This document shows positions 1-7,076 of a stretch of 7,416 nt of DNA, in pieces; the stretch's first letter is position 1, and each line of letters starts with the position of its first letter. The notes under the pieces are model-generated. The model did no database searches, was not told the origin of the DNA, and saw only the letters and a list, made by a program, of their open reading frames with translations. This stretch comes from Hyphomicrobiales bacterium (GTDB lineage: Bacteria; Pseudomonadota; Alphaproteobacteria; Rhizobiales; Aestuariivirgaceae). The stretch is taken from positions 1 to 7,416 of the forward strand of contig JANXRO010000168.1 in assembly GCA_025356765.1 (NCBI GenBank). Direction: 5' to 3'. The translations under genes were made by a program, and so were the position numbers.

Positions 1-417
1 AATGGCGACAGCTTGCTTGCATCGGGCGACGTGGATGTGTGTTCAGAATTCTCGGGCGACGTTTTGGGCCAGATGCGTTCAGACACAACCAATGATTTGG
101 CCTATACATTGCCCAAAGAAGGCGGCAACCGTTGGCAAGACACCATGGCCATTGCCAAGGGTGCACCACACCCAGAAAATGCTCATGCCTATATCAACTA
201 TATCTGCGATGCTGATGTGAACGCCAAGTTGTTGGATGCCATTCACTATCCAACACCAAACGCCGCAGCAAAAGCTAAAATGAGCGATGAGTATAAAAAC
301 AATCCCGTCATTTTCCCATCGGCTGATCAATTGAAAAAAGCTGAACCCAGCAAATATTTGGGCGAAGATGCAACAGCAGCCCGCGAAGAAATCTGGACGG
401 CAATTCAAGCCGCCTAA
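1..417 (+). CDS. Polyamine ABC transporter periplasmic binding protein, C-terminal part (5' end outside window)
   Basis: The reading frame is open from the first base and ends at TAA 415-417, giving the last 138 residues of a PotD/PotF-type solute-binding protein. The family pattern is clear: a short stretch NGDSLLASGDVDVCSEFSGD, then YTLPKEGGNRWQDTMAIAKGAPHPENAHAYINYI, which matches the conserved 'PKEG...W.D..AI.K.AP..E.AH.FINY' region of spermidine/putrescine-binding proteins. The end (NPVIFPSADQLKK...REEIWTAI) is also typical of the family. In this family the protein captures the polyamine in the periplasm and delivers it to the permease pair encoded just downstream. An in-frame TTG at 13 is not a real start, because the homology runs through it to the window edge. 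The exact ligand (putrescine, spermidine or agmatine) cannot be read from this fragment, since most of the binding cleft is missing. Confidence 0.93.
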   Translation, partial: NGDSLLASGDVDVCSEFSGDVLGQMRSDTTNDLAYTLPKEGGNRWQDTMAIAKGAPHPENAHAYINYICDADVNAKLLDAIHYPTPNAAAKAKMSDEYKNNPVIFPSADQLKKAEPSKYLGEDATAAREEIWTAIQAA

Positions 418-448
418 GAATTTAACTACACCTTACGAACTCTTTCAT

Positions 449-478
449 CCGTCATTCCCGTTTTCGCGGGGGTGACGG
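449..478 (+). repeat. Strong hairpin / dispersed palindromic repeat between binding protein and permease genes
   Basis: CCGTCATTCCCG (449-460) pairs with CGGGGGTGACGG (467-478) over 12 continuous positions, including two G-U pairs, around the six-base loop TTTTCG. The G-U pairs would become C-A mismatches on the other strand, so the structure is better as + strand RNA. No U-run follows, so it is not a classical Rho-independent terminator. The GTCATTCCCG...CGGG arms resemble a palindrome that is widely dispersed in intergenic regions of many proteobacteria. Its place just after the binding protein gene suggests it stabilises that mRNA or reduces read-through into the permease genes. Confidence 0.7.
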
Positions 479-534
479 TGTGCGGGGATGATTCATAAGG
501 AAGAATTGTCTTGAATGCGGGCAGTTTCTAACCT

Positions 535-562
535 TTGACAACGCCAAACCATCGGCTAGACT
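535..562 (+). promoter_or_regulatory. Candidate sigma70 promoter for the permease-ATPase genes
   Basis: A perfect -35 box TTGACA (535-540) is followed after 16 nt by TAGACT (557-562), which matches TATAAT at four of six positions. It lies about 40 nt upstream of the first permease gene and downstream of the hairpin. It could give the membrane genes their own transcription. This is a motif match only. Confidence 0.4.
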
Positions 563-589
563 AAAGTTACCAAGCCCGAAAAGAGGCGC

Positions 590-597
590 GGGGGAGA
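590..597 (+). promoter_or_regulatory. Ribosome binding site deciding the TTG start of the first permease
   Basis: GGGGGAGA lies six bases before TTG 604. No ATG or GTG is in frame nearby: the ATG at 608 is in another frame. This Shine-Dalgarno sequence is the main reason to accept the rare TTG start. Confidence 0.65.
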
Positions 598-603
598 CTA
601 AAA

Positions 604-1476
604 TTGGATGATTGGAAAGATTTTAGGCGCGTATTTTTAACTCTGGCCTCGCCGGGCAGTCTTTGGATGTTGATATTTTTCATCATCCCGATGACATTTC
701 TTTTTGTTTTAAGTTTCTCATCCAAAGCCATTATCAATGGCGAAACCTCCACCACCGCCTATGCTTATTTTAGCACCTTCGACAATTATTTCGCCTCTGC
801 CGGCACAAGCTATTTGGTGTTGTTGTGGCGAGCCATCTGGACAAGTGCAATTGCCACTTTCGTCTGCTTGGTTTTGGCTTATCCCTTGGCCCTTGCTGTT
901 TGTTTTGCGCCGCCGCGCTGGCGCCCTATCATGCTGCTGCTGCTCATCTTGCCGTTCTGGATAAACCTGTTGATCTGCACTTACGCGATGTATTCTATTT
1001 TTCGAAGTACTGGCGTTGTCAACCAGGCCTTAGGTCTGGTGGGCTTGGGGCCGTATGAAATGTTGAACAACACAACGGCTGTGATCATGGGTTTGGTTTA
1101 TGTCTATCTGCCGTTTATGATTTTGCCTTTATATTCAACAATCGAAAAGCTTGATCGTTCATTTCTTGAAGCCAGCCTTGATCTTGGCGCATCACAAGCC
1201 AGAACATTCTGGAGTGTCACTTGGCCGCTCACGTTGCCCGGCGTGATCACCGGAATTATTCTGGTTTATATTCCCTGCCTTGGCACGTTTTTAACATCCG
1301 ATATTTTGGGCGGCCCCAACAATTGGACAATTGGCAATGCCATTCAAAATCAATTTCTGGAAGCAAACAATTGGCCCTTTGGCGCGGCCCTTTCATTCAT
1401 CTTGATGTATGCAACATTTATTGCGTTGATCATTCGCGCTGTGGTGGCACGCCGCTCAAAAGGGGTTGACGCATGA
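604..1476 (+). CDS. Polyamine ABC transporter permease, PotB/PotH type
   Basis: This 290-residue protein is an inner-membrane subunit of the spermidine/putrescine importer, the usual length for PotB/PotH. Hydrophobic segments lie at roughly residues 18-40, 70-100, 108-132, 155-178, 210-232 and 260-282, giving six membrane spans. The cytoplasmic EAA loop that docks onto the ATPase is at about 189-212 (LEASLDLGASQARTFWSVTWPLTLPG). Family signatures include the LPFWINLLICTYAMYSIF stretch (116-133) and TFLTSDILGGPNNWTIGNAIQNQF (228-251). Translation is taken from TTG 604 behind a good ribosome binding site. Its stop overlaps the start of the next permease gene by 4 nt (ATGA), which implies translational coupling. 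Which polyamine is carried is unknown. Confidence 0.95.
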   Translation: MDDWKDFRRVFLTLASPGSLWMLIFFIIPMTFLFVLSFSSKAIINGETSTTAYAYFSTFDNYFASAGTSYLVLLWRAIWTSAIATFVCLVLAYPLALAVCFAPPRWRPIMLLLLILPFWINLLICTYAMYSIFRSTGVVNQALGLVGLGPYEMLNNTTAVIMGLVYVYLPFMILPLYSTIEKLDRSFLEASLDLGASQARTFWSVTWPLTLPGVITGIILVYIPCLGTFLTSDILGGPNNWTIGNAIQNQFLEANNWPFGAALSFILMYATFIALIIRAVVARRSKGVDA

Positions 1477-2315
1477 GCAAGCAATTAAAACCGGGCCAAG
1501 GCCCGCTGGATTATGCGCGCAGACCGTGGATTATGACTTTGTTCGCAGGCGTTCTGGTTTTCCTTTATGCGCCCATTGCTTCATTGATCGCGTTTTCATT
1601 CAACGTTGATAAAAGCGGCGTGTGGCATGGTTTCACCTTCATGAATTATGTGAAGGCATGGCACAATGAAGCCATTTTTTATGCGCTCAGCAATTCAATC
1701 ACCATCGCCATTCTCTCCACAATTTTCTCAACAATTTTTGGTGCGATGACGGCTCTGGCCCTCTGGCGTTTTAAATTCCCGTTCAAAAATGCCTATGAAG
1801 GTTTTATGACATTGCCCATCGTCGTGCCCGAAATTTGTATGGGTATTTCGTTGGCCATGTTTTTTTCCTACACGGGTATGATGGCGGGTGTGCGTGATTG
1901 GCTGTGGCCGTTTAACCTCATCAACATTATCTTCGCCCATATTGCGTTCTGTTTTCCTTTCGTGGCAGTTGTTGTGCGCGCACGTTTGCAGGGCTTTAAT
2001 CGCCAGCTTGAAGAAGCATCAAAAGATTTAGGCGCAACTGAAACCCAAACCTTTATGAATGTGTTGGTGCCATTCATGGTGCCAAGTTTGGTTGCGGGCG
2101 GGCTTCTGGCCTTCACGCTTTCGCTTGATGATTTTGTAATCACGCTGTTTTCTTCAGGCCCCGGCTCAGTAACATTCCCTGTGAAAATTTACGGCATGGT
2201 GAAACGTGGCGTTGACATGCAAATCAATGCCGCATCCACCATTTTGATTGTTATAACTTTGGCTGCAACTTTGCTTGCCATGAAACTGCAAGCCCCCAAT
2301 AAAAGTGGGCATTGA
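1473..2315 (+). CDS. Polyamine ABC transporter permease, PotC/PotI type
   Basis: This 280-residue protein is the second inner-membrane subunit, expected to pair with the preceding permease to form the channel. Six membrane spans can be placed at about 20-43, 70-97, 110-133, 146-170, 200-222 and 252-270. The EAA loop is EEASKDLGATETQTFMNVLVP (180-200). The PotC/PotI signature FTLSLDDFVITLFSSGPGSVTFPVKIYGMVKRGV (214-247) is fully present. ATG 1473 lies inside the ATGA overlap with the upstream gene. The stop TGA (2313-2315) overlaps the ribosome binding site of the ATPase gene, so all three are tightly coupled. Its length and motifs are normal for the family. Confidence 0.95.
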   Translation: MSKQLKPGQGPLDYARRPWIMTLFAGVLVFLYAPIASLIAFSFNVDKSGVWHGFTFMNYVKAWHNEAIFYALSNSITIAILSTIFSTIFGAMTALALWRFKFPFKNAYEGFMTLPIVVPEICMGISLAMFFSYTGMMAGVRDWLWPFNLINIIFAHIAFCFPFVAVVVRARLQGFNRQLEEASKDLGATETQTFMNVLVPFMVPSLVAGGLLAFTLSLDDFVITLFSSGPGSVTFPVKIYGMVKRGVDMQINAASTILIVITLAATLLAMKLQAPNKSGH

Positions 2316-2318
2316 GGA
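2314..2318 (+). promoter_or_regulatory. Ribosome binding site deciding the ATPase start
   Basis: GAGGA overlaps the TGA stop of the second permease gene. It is five bases from ATG 2324 but only two from ATG 2321. That favours 2324 over 2321, and over an in-frame TTG at 2312 that lies upstream of this site. Confidence 0.6.
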
Positions 2319-2323
2319 ACATG

Positions 2324-3412
2324 ATGACTGAACCAATTATTTCCATCCGCAATGTGGCCAAACGTTTTGCAGGCGGTGTTACTGCTGTCGATAATATCTC
2401 GATTGATATTATGCCGAATGAATTCTTCGCACTGCTTGGCCCTTCAGGTTGTGGCAAAACCACTTTGCTGCGCATGATCAGTGGATTGGAAACTCCAACC
2501 GAAGGCCAAATTTTCATTGGTGGCGAAGATATGGCGTTCACCCCGCCCAATAAACGCCCCACCAACATGGTGTTCCAATCATACGCGGTGTTTCCGCATA
2601 TGACAGTAGAACAAAACGTGGGTTATGGCTTGAAAGTAACGGGCGTTGCGCCTGCTGAAATCAAAACTCGAACAGCCGAAGCTTTGGAGATGGTGAAGCT
2701 CTCCCATCTGGCTTTGCGCAAACCCGATCAAATGTCAGGCGGCCAACGTCAGCGCGTGGCTTTGGCCCGCGCGCTTGTGAAGCGGCCCAAAGTGTTGCTG
2801 CTGGATGAACCACTCTCAGCCCTTGATGCAAAATTGCGCGATGACATGCGCATGGAATTAACGCGCCTGCAAGAAACGGTGGGCATCACTTTTATCATCG
2901 TAACCCATGATCAAGACGAAGCCTTGTCGATGGCCAGCCGTATTGCGGTTATGGATAAGGGTGCAGTGGCACAAATTGCAACGCCAGCTGAACTTTATGA
3001 ACAGCCGCGCAATAGATTTGTGGCAGATTTTATCGGCAAGGTGAACCTGCTTGATGCTGCGATTGTCAAACAAAAGGGTGAAACCAAAACCTGTGATGCA
3101 AAGGGCATTGGCAAGTTTGATATGTTGACGGATAAAGCTTGTTCCAACGAAGCAACAATTGCCGTGCGGCCCGAAAAGTTGAAGCTTTCAACATCTGAAC
3201 CCAAAGGGGCAGGGCTGGTGAAAGTGAAAGCCACCATTCGTGACGTGGCCTATTATGGCGACACAAGTCACATCATTGCTGACACCGTTGAAGGCAAGGA
3301 ACTTGAAATTAACGTGCAGAATGATTCACGCACAGGCGGCGCTGGCGTTGAACGCGGCCAAAAAATGTGGGTGCATTTTAATCCCCATGATGCGCTTTTG
3401 CTGACAGAATAA
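2324..3412 (+). CDS. Polyamine ABC transporter ATP-binding protein, PotA/PotG type
   Basis: This 362-residue cytoplasmic ATPase powers the importer. All nucleotide-binding motifs are intact: Walker A GPSGCGKTT (39-47), Q-loop VFQSYAVFP (Q85), signature MSGGQRQR (137-144), Walker B VLLLDEP (157-163), D-loop SALD (165-168) and switch histidine in VTHDQDEA (H195). The segment after about 275 (ATIAVRPEKLKL...RDVAYYGDTSHI...) is the TOBE-type regulatory domain of PotA/MalK-like ATPases. The linker at 245-275 looks family-typical but diverged. Two adjacent ATGs (2321 and 2324) are possible starts, and 2324 has the better ribosome spacing. The gene directly follows its permease partners and completes the transporter. 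PotA and PotG cannot be told apart with confidence by eye. Confidence 0.95.
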   Translation: MTEPIISIRNVAKRFAGGVTAVDNISIDIMPNEFFALLGPSGCGKTTLLRMISGLETPTEGQIFIGGEDMAFTPPNKRPTNMVFQSYAVFPHMTVEQNVGYGLKVTGVAPAEIKTRTAEALEMVKLSHLALRKPDQMSGGQRQRVALARALVKRPKVLLLDEPLSALDAKLRDDMRMELTRLQETVGITFIIVTHDQDEALSMASRIAVMDKGAVAQIATPAELYEQPRNRFVADFIGKVNLLDAAIVKQKGETKTCDAKGIGKFDMLTDKACSNEATIAVRPEKLKLSTSEPKGAGLVKVKATIRDVAYYGDTSHIIADTVEGKELEINVQNDSRTGGAGVERGQKMWVHFNPHDALLLTE

Positions 3413-3458
3413 TTCGTTCTTTCTCTTAAAGAGAGAAGGATTTGATAAAGGAAATATC

Positions 3459-4454
3459 ATGGCACTTGAACTGGATAAACTTGGCTATATGCCTGGCGAT
3501 GAAGCATTCCGCCGTGAGAGCCTGAAAGGCACCCGCTGGGAAGCCACTTATGCAGGCGCACTTTCATTTATGCGCCGCAAATATACGCGAGATTTGAAAG
3601 GCGTTGATATTGCCATCACCGGCATTCCGTTTGATCAAGCTGTGTCCCATCGCTCTGGTACACGCATGGGGCCAGAAGGCATCAGGCGTGCATCGGCTGA
3701 AAATGCTTGGGGGCCATTTTGGCCTTGGATGTTTGATCCGTTTGATACATTGGCAGTGACTGATTATGGCGATTGTTTTTTCGATTGGGGCAAGAAAGAA
3801 AACTTCCCCGAAACATTAGAAAAACATGCAACGGAAATTATTTCTTCTGGTGCTGAAATGATTGCCTTGGGCGGCGATCATTATGTGTCTTATCCCATTC
3901 TCAAGGCGCATTACAAAAAACATGGGCCATTGGCGCTGGTGCATTTTGATGCCCACCGCGATGTGGAAGTTGATATGGGCGGGCGTATCGACCATGGCAC
4001 AATGTTTGGCTATGCCGTGCGCGAAGGTTTGATCGACCCCAACAAATCTGTGCAGATTGGCATTCGCACCACGTTCACAGGCGAAACCACTATGGGCTTT
4101 CGCATAATTTATGCCGATGAATGCCATGCCAAAACCGCCACAGAAATTTCAAAGATTATTGCGAAAAAAGTTGGCAAGCAAAAAGCTTATCTCACATTTG
4201 ATATTGATTGCTTGGATCCATCAGCGGCGCCTGGCACAGGCACACCAATCCCCGGTGGCTTGACGTATCACCAGGCCGCATCAATCATCCGCACACTGAC
4301 GAATATTAACTTTGTGGGCATGGATATGGTTGAAGTGTCGCCACCCTATGATCATGCAGAAATAACATCAGGTGCTGCATGTGCTTTGGTGATGGAATAT
4401 ATCTGTTTGCGCGCGCATCAAAAAGGCGCAAAAGCACATGTGATGAAACGCTGA
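3459..4454 (+). CDS. speB: Agmatinase (SpeB-like ureohydrolase)
   Basis: This 331-residue ureohydrolase probably converts agmatine to putrescine and urea in the cytoplasm. The binuclear manganese site is complete: GGDH (H141), FDAHRD (D164, H166, D168) and FDIDCLDP (D248, D250). The stretches DHGTMF (178-183), GLIDPNKSVQIGIRT (190-204), APGTGTP (257-263) and VGMDMVEVSPPYD (286-298) closely follow remembered E. coli SpeB. It differs from E. coli SpeB in a longer N-terminus of about 25 residues, Arg167 in place of Thr within DAHxD, and a loop one residue longer before DHGTMF. The start has AAAGGA (3447-3452) six bases upstream. It follows the polyamine ATPase gene by 46 nt and is probably co-transcribed, linking uptake to conversion. 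A related guanidino substrate such as guanidinobutyrate cannot be excluded. Confidence 0.9.
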   Translation: MALELDKLGYMPGDEAFRRESLKGTRWEATYAGALSFMRRKYTRDLKGVDIAITGIPFDQAVSHRSGTRMGPEGIRRASAENAWGPFWPWMFDPFDTLAVTDYGDCFFDWGKKENFPETLEKHATEIISSGAEMIALGGDHYVSYPILKAHYKKHGPLALVHFDAHRDVEVDMGGRIDHGTMFGYAVREGLIDPNKSVQIGIRTTFTGETTMGFRIIYADECHAKTATEISKIIAKKVGKQKAYLTFDIDCLDPSAAPGTGTPIPGGLTYHQAASIIRTLTNINFVGMDMVEVSPPYDHAEITSGAACALVMEYICLRAHQKGAKAHVMKR

Positions 4455-4470
4455 CACTCAGGAGGAACCA

Positions 4471-4863
4471 ATGACGGTTGAACTTAATTATTTGGCCTAT
4501 ACAGCAATGCTTACGGCAGCACTTTGGGTTGTTTACATCGCTTCACAAGTTCAAACCAATGGCTTTCTCACGCAACAAAATTATGTTGATCCAGCGCCGC
4601 GACCAGTGCCACTCTGGGGCCAGCGGGCACACCGTGCTTATCTTAATGCGGTAGAGGCATTTGCCCCCTTCGCAACGCTGGTGCTTATCCTTCACGTCAC
4701 CAATCAAGAAAACAGCACAACAGCCTTTTTGACAATGGCTTATTTCTGGCTGCGCGTTGTTCATGCCGCAGTCTATTGGTTTGCCGTCCCCTATGTTCGC
4801 ACAATCTCCTTCACATTGGGTTTTCTGTGCGTCGTGGGGCTGTTCTGGCAAGTTGTAACTTGA
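4471..4863 (+). CDS. MAPEG-family small membrane protein
   Basis: This 130-residue protein has four predicted membrane helices at about 6-26, 58-78, 83-105 and 110-129. It carries MAPEG (membrane-associated eicosanoid/glutathione metabolism) family marks: an early helix, then WGQRAHRAYLNAVEAFAPF (49-67), matching the 'RA.RA..N..E..p.F' motif, and YFWLRVVHAAVYWFAVPYVRT (91-111), the family's 'R..H...Y....p..R' pattern. Eukaryotic members are glutathione transferases or peroxidases. Most bacterial members, including this subgroup, have no known activity. A strong AGGAGGA (4460-4466) lies four bases before the ATG. The gene starts 16 nt after the agmatinase gene, so it is very likely in the same transcript. 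Any role in glutathione chemistry here is inference. Confidence 0.87.
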   Translation: MTVELNYLAYTAMLTAALWVVYIASQVQTNGFLTQQNYVDPAPRPVPLWGQRAHRAYLNAVEAFAPFATLVLILHVTNQENSTTAFLTMAYFWLRVVHAAVYWFAVPYVRTISFTLGFLCVVGLFWQVVT

Positions 4864-4894
4864 ACCGAATTTAATCAATGAAGTGGAGTTTACC

Positions 4895-5266
4895 ATGACC
4901 AAAACCTTTGCTGATATGTTAGCCGCCGCCAAGGCCGTAGTCCCCACAATCTCGGTGGAGGAGGCCAAGAAATTATTGGGTGATCCCAATGTGGTTTTCC
5001 TCGATGTGCGCGACGGCACGGAAGTTGCTAATGGCAAAGTGAAGGGCGCATTGCATGTGCAGCGCGGGCTATTAGAGGGCAAGGTTGATCCTGCCTCACC
5101 CGGCTATGTGAAAGAGATCACTCCAGAAAAAACGCTAATCACCTATTGCGCATCAGGCGGTCGCGCGGCCTTATCTGGCCAAACGCTGAAAGAAATGGGT
5201 TACACCAAAGTGTTCAACTTGGGCAAATTTCAAGATTGGAAAGACGCAGGCGGCGAGGTGGAATAA
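4895..5266 (+). CDS. Single-domain rhodanese-like sulfurtransferase
   Basis: This 123-residue protein has one rhodanese domain. Visible elements are ISVEEAKKLL (19-28), VVFLDVRDGTEVANGKVKGALHV (33-55, the 'lhDvR...E...ghI.gA.hi' core) and the active-site loop CASGGRA (85-91), with the sulfur-accepting Cys85 and Arg90. The C-terminal FNLGKFQDWKDAGGEVE is the usual end of this domain ('v.nl.GG...W...G.pve'). The loop length from Cys85 to Arg90 fits sulfurtransferases rather than Cdc25-type phosphatases. There is no signal peptide, so it is cytoplasmic. ATG 4895 is preferred because GGAG (4885-4888) sits six bases upstream. An in-frame GTG at 4883 overlaps the region just before that site. The gene is 31 nt after the MAPEG gene. 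A decayed paralogue lies at 7081-7299. Its sulfur donor and acceptor are unknown. Confidence 0.92.
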   Translation: MTKTFADMLAAAKAVVPTISVEEAKKLLGDPNVVFLDVRDGTEVANGKVKGALHVQRGLLEGKVDPASPGYVKEITPEKTLITYCASGGRAALSGQTLKEMGYTKVFNLGKFQDWKDAGGEVE

Positions 5267-5285
5267 CCTCGGCCGCGTCGATCAA

Positions 5286-7043
5286 TCAATATCCATCCGC
5301 CGCACCAGCTGACCTTCTGTCGTCATGCGCGCCATAAAGTTTGCCGGGAATTGGCTTGCTGCCAGCCATGGCATCGTTGCCAGATGTTGCTATTGCCGAA
5401 GCCGCATCGGGTTGCGCACCAATCAAAATCGATTCAGCAGCGCCCCACGGCGTTTGCTCAACAATTTTATAGCCCATATCGCTCAAAATCTTTGCCGTGT
5501 CTGGTGAAAGAGCAAAGGGCTCCGCTGAAATTTGGTCAGGCAACCATTGGTGATGAAGACGCGGGGCGTTCACCGCTTCTTGAATTTGCATGCCATGGTC
5601 GACCACATTGAGAATGGCTTCAAGCACAATGGTGATGATGCGCGATCCGCCGGGGCTTCCCAACACCATGAACACCTTGCCATCTTTTTTAACAATGGTT
5701 GGGCTCATAGAGCTTAAAGGCCGTTTGCTTGGCGCAATGATATTCGTAGTGCCTTGCACCAATCCAAACAGATTGGGCACACCGGGCTTCACAGTGAAAT
5801 CATCCATCTCATCATTCAGAAAAAATCCGGTGTCGCCTGCAATCACCTTGGCACCGAAATATGCGTTCAATGTGTAGGTGATCGCAACCGCGTTTCCGTT
5901 TGTATCAACGATGGAAAAATGCGTCGTCTGCGTGCCCTCATGCGGCGCAACACCGGGCTTCACGTCTTGCGAAGTTGTGGCCTTGGCCGGATCAATCTTG
6001 GCGCGAATGGCGGCGGCATAATCTTTTGATGTGAGGCGGTCGACAGGGTTTTTAACAAAGTCAGGGTCCCCCAATTCAAAGTTGCGATCAACAAAGGCAT
6101 GGCGCATGGCCTCTGCCATGACATGCACGCTGGCCGCAGAATGAAAGCCCATGTCGTGCAGGGGGTAGCCTTCCAGAATATTCAAAATTTCGCAAAGCGT
6201 TGTCCCGCCAGAGCTGGGCGGCGGTGAGGAAATAACTTCAAAGCCCCGATACGTGCATTTCACCGGGGCCAGTTCTTCAACCGAATAATCTTCGAAATCT
6301 TTTTTGGTGAACACGCCACCATTGGCAGCGCTTGCCGCCACAACTTGGTCGGCGATAGCACCTTTGTAGAATGCATCAGGCCCTGTGCTGGCAATTTGTT
6401 TCAGCGTTGCCGCCAATTTTTTCTGCACCAGAACTTCGCCGGTTTTCCACGCGTTGCCCGCATTCAAAAATGTTTCAGCAACATTGGGTGCCGCTGCAAA
6501 AGCCTTTGTGCCCGTGGCCAGAATATCAATGTCCCCCTGGTCGAGCTTGAAACCTTCTTCGGCCAGCTTGATCGCGGGTGCCATCACATCAGCGCGTTTC
6601 ATTGTGCCGTATTTTGAAAGCAGCGTATCCAGCCCCAACACGGTTCCGGGCACACCCGCAGCAAGATAACCTTTCAAACTTAAATCGGGCACCACCTCGC
6701 CCTTGGCATCAAGATACATTTTTTCGGTTGCGGCCAAGGGAGCCTTTTCACGGAAATTTAAAAAAATGTCGCGCCCATCAGCCAAATGCAGCGTGGCAAA
6801 ACCACCGCCGCCAATGTTGCCACAACAGGGGTTGGCCACCGCCAGTGCATAACCCACAGCCACGGCAGCATCCACCGCGTTGCCGCCGCGTTTTAAAATC
6901 TCAATGCCAATCTCTGAAGCCAAATGTTGCGATGTCACCACCATGCCGTGATCAGCAGCAACCGGCTGGCGCGTGACAGAACTTGCCGGAAGCGAAACAC
7001 AGGTGAATGAAAACAGCAACGCAATGCGAAACATTTTAAGCAT
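5286..7043 (-). CDS. ggt: Gamma-glutamyltransferase, exported, self-processing
   Basis: This 585-residue precursor belongs to the GGT family (N-terminal nucleophile hydrolases), which hydrolyses or transfers the gamma-glutamyl group of glutathione and related compounds in the periplasm. A signal peptide is visible: MLKMFR, a hydrophobic core at 7-18, and likely cleavage near LPA (18-20). Cleavage before Thr373 (TTHFSIVD) would give a large chain and a 213-residue small chain whose N-terminal Thr is the nucleophile. Expected active-site residues are present by alignment to E. coli GGT: Arg98, Asn393, Asp415, Ser444-Ser445 and Gly465-Gly466. The lid-loop region PGVPNLFGLV (420-429) is also kept. 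Compared with E. coli, about 20 extra residues rich in Ala, Asp and Pro lie at 543-567, before LYGAHDDRR. ATG 7043-7041 has GGGAG (complement of 7051-7055) seven bases upstream. The gene is convergent with the rhodanese gene, 19 nt apart, with no obvious terminator between them. Confidence 0.96.
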   Translation of the reverse strand: MLKMFRIALLFSFTCVSLPASSVTRQPVAADHGMVVTSQHLASEIGIEILKRGGNAVDAAVAVGYALAVANPCCGNIGGGGFATLHLADGRDIFLNFREKAPLAATEKMYLDAKGEVVPDLSLKGYLAAGVPGTVLGLDTLLSKYGTMKRADVMAPAIKLAEEGFKLDQGDIDILATGTKAFAAAPNVAETFLNAGNAWKTGEVLVQKKLAATLKQIASTGPDAFYKGAIADQVVAASAANGGVFTKKDFEDYSVEELAPVKCTYRGFEVISSPPPSSGGTTLCEILNILEGYPLHDMGFHSAASVHVMAEAMRHAFVDRNFELGDPDFVKNPVDRLTSKDYAAAIRAKIDPAKATTSQDVKPGVAPHEGTQTTHFSIVDTNGNAVAITYTLNAYFGAKVIAGDTGFFLNDEMDDFTVKPGVPNLFGLVQGTTNIIAPSKRPLSSMSPTIVKKDGKVFMVLGSPGGSRIITIVLEAILNVVDHGMQIQEAVNAPRLHHQWLPDQISAEPFALSPDTAKILSDMGYKIVEQTPWGAAESILIGAQPDAASAIATSGNDAMAGSKPIPGKLYGAHDDRRSAGAADGY

Positions 7044-7076
7044 TATAAAACTCCCGTTTCAGCCGACCGTTTGGAT

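Noticed and set aside
2312..2323. TTG 2312 or ATG 2321 as the start of the ATPase gene
   Set aside because: TTG 2312 lies upstream of the GAGGA site and ATG 2321 is only two bases from it. ATG 2324 has workable spacing and gives the usual N-terminus.
3418..3440. An imperfect inverted repeat between the ATPase and agmatinase genes, considered as a terminator or operator
   Set aside because: The stem is only 8 pairs, rich in A-T with one G-U pair, and has no following U-run. It runs up to the ribosome binding site region of the agmatinase gene, so chance is a fair explanation.
4543..5082. A 179-codon open frame on the - strand opposite the MAPEG and rhodanese genes
   Set aside because: It is antisense to two genes with clear family motifs, and its translation is of mixed composition with no domain.
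5267..5285. A possible shared terminator between the convergent rhodanese and gamma-glutamyltransferase genes
   Set aside because: The 19-nt gap contains no stem-loop of useful length and no T-run on either strand.
6820..6830. The adjacent Cys73-Cys74 pair in the gamma-glutamyltransferase as a possible redox or metal site
   Set aside because: It sits in the conserved NP..GNIGGGG stretch, where the family varies at these two positions. There is no sign of partner residues.
6578..6976. A 132-codon open frame on the + strand inside the gamma-glutamyltransferase gene
   Set aside because: It is antisense to strongly conserved coding sequence, and its translation is low in complexity and rich in Pro, Arg and His.
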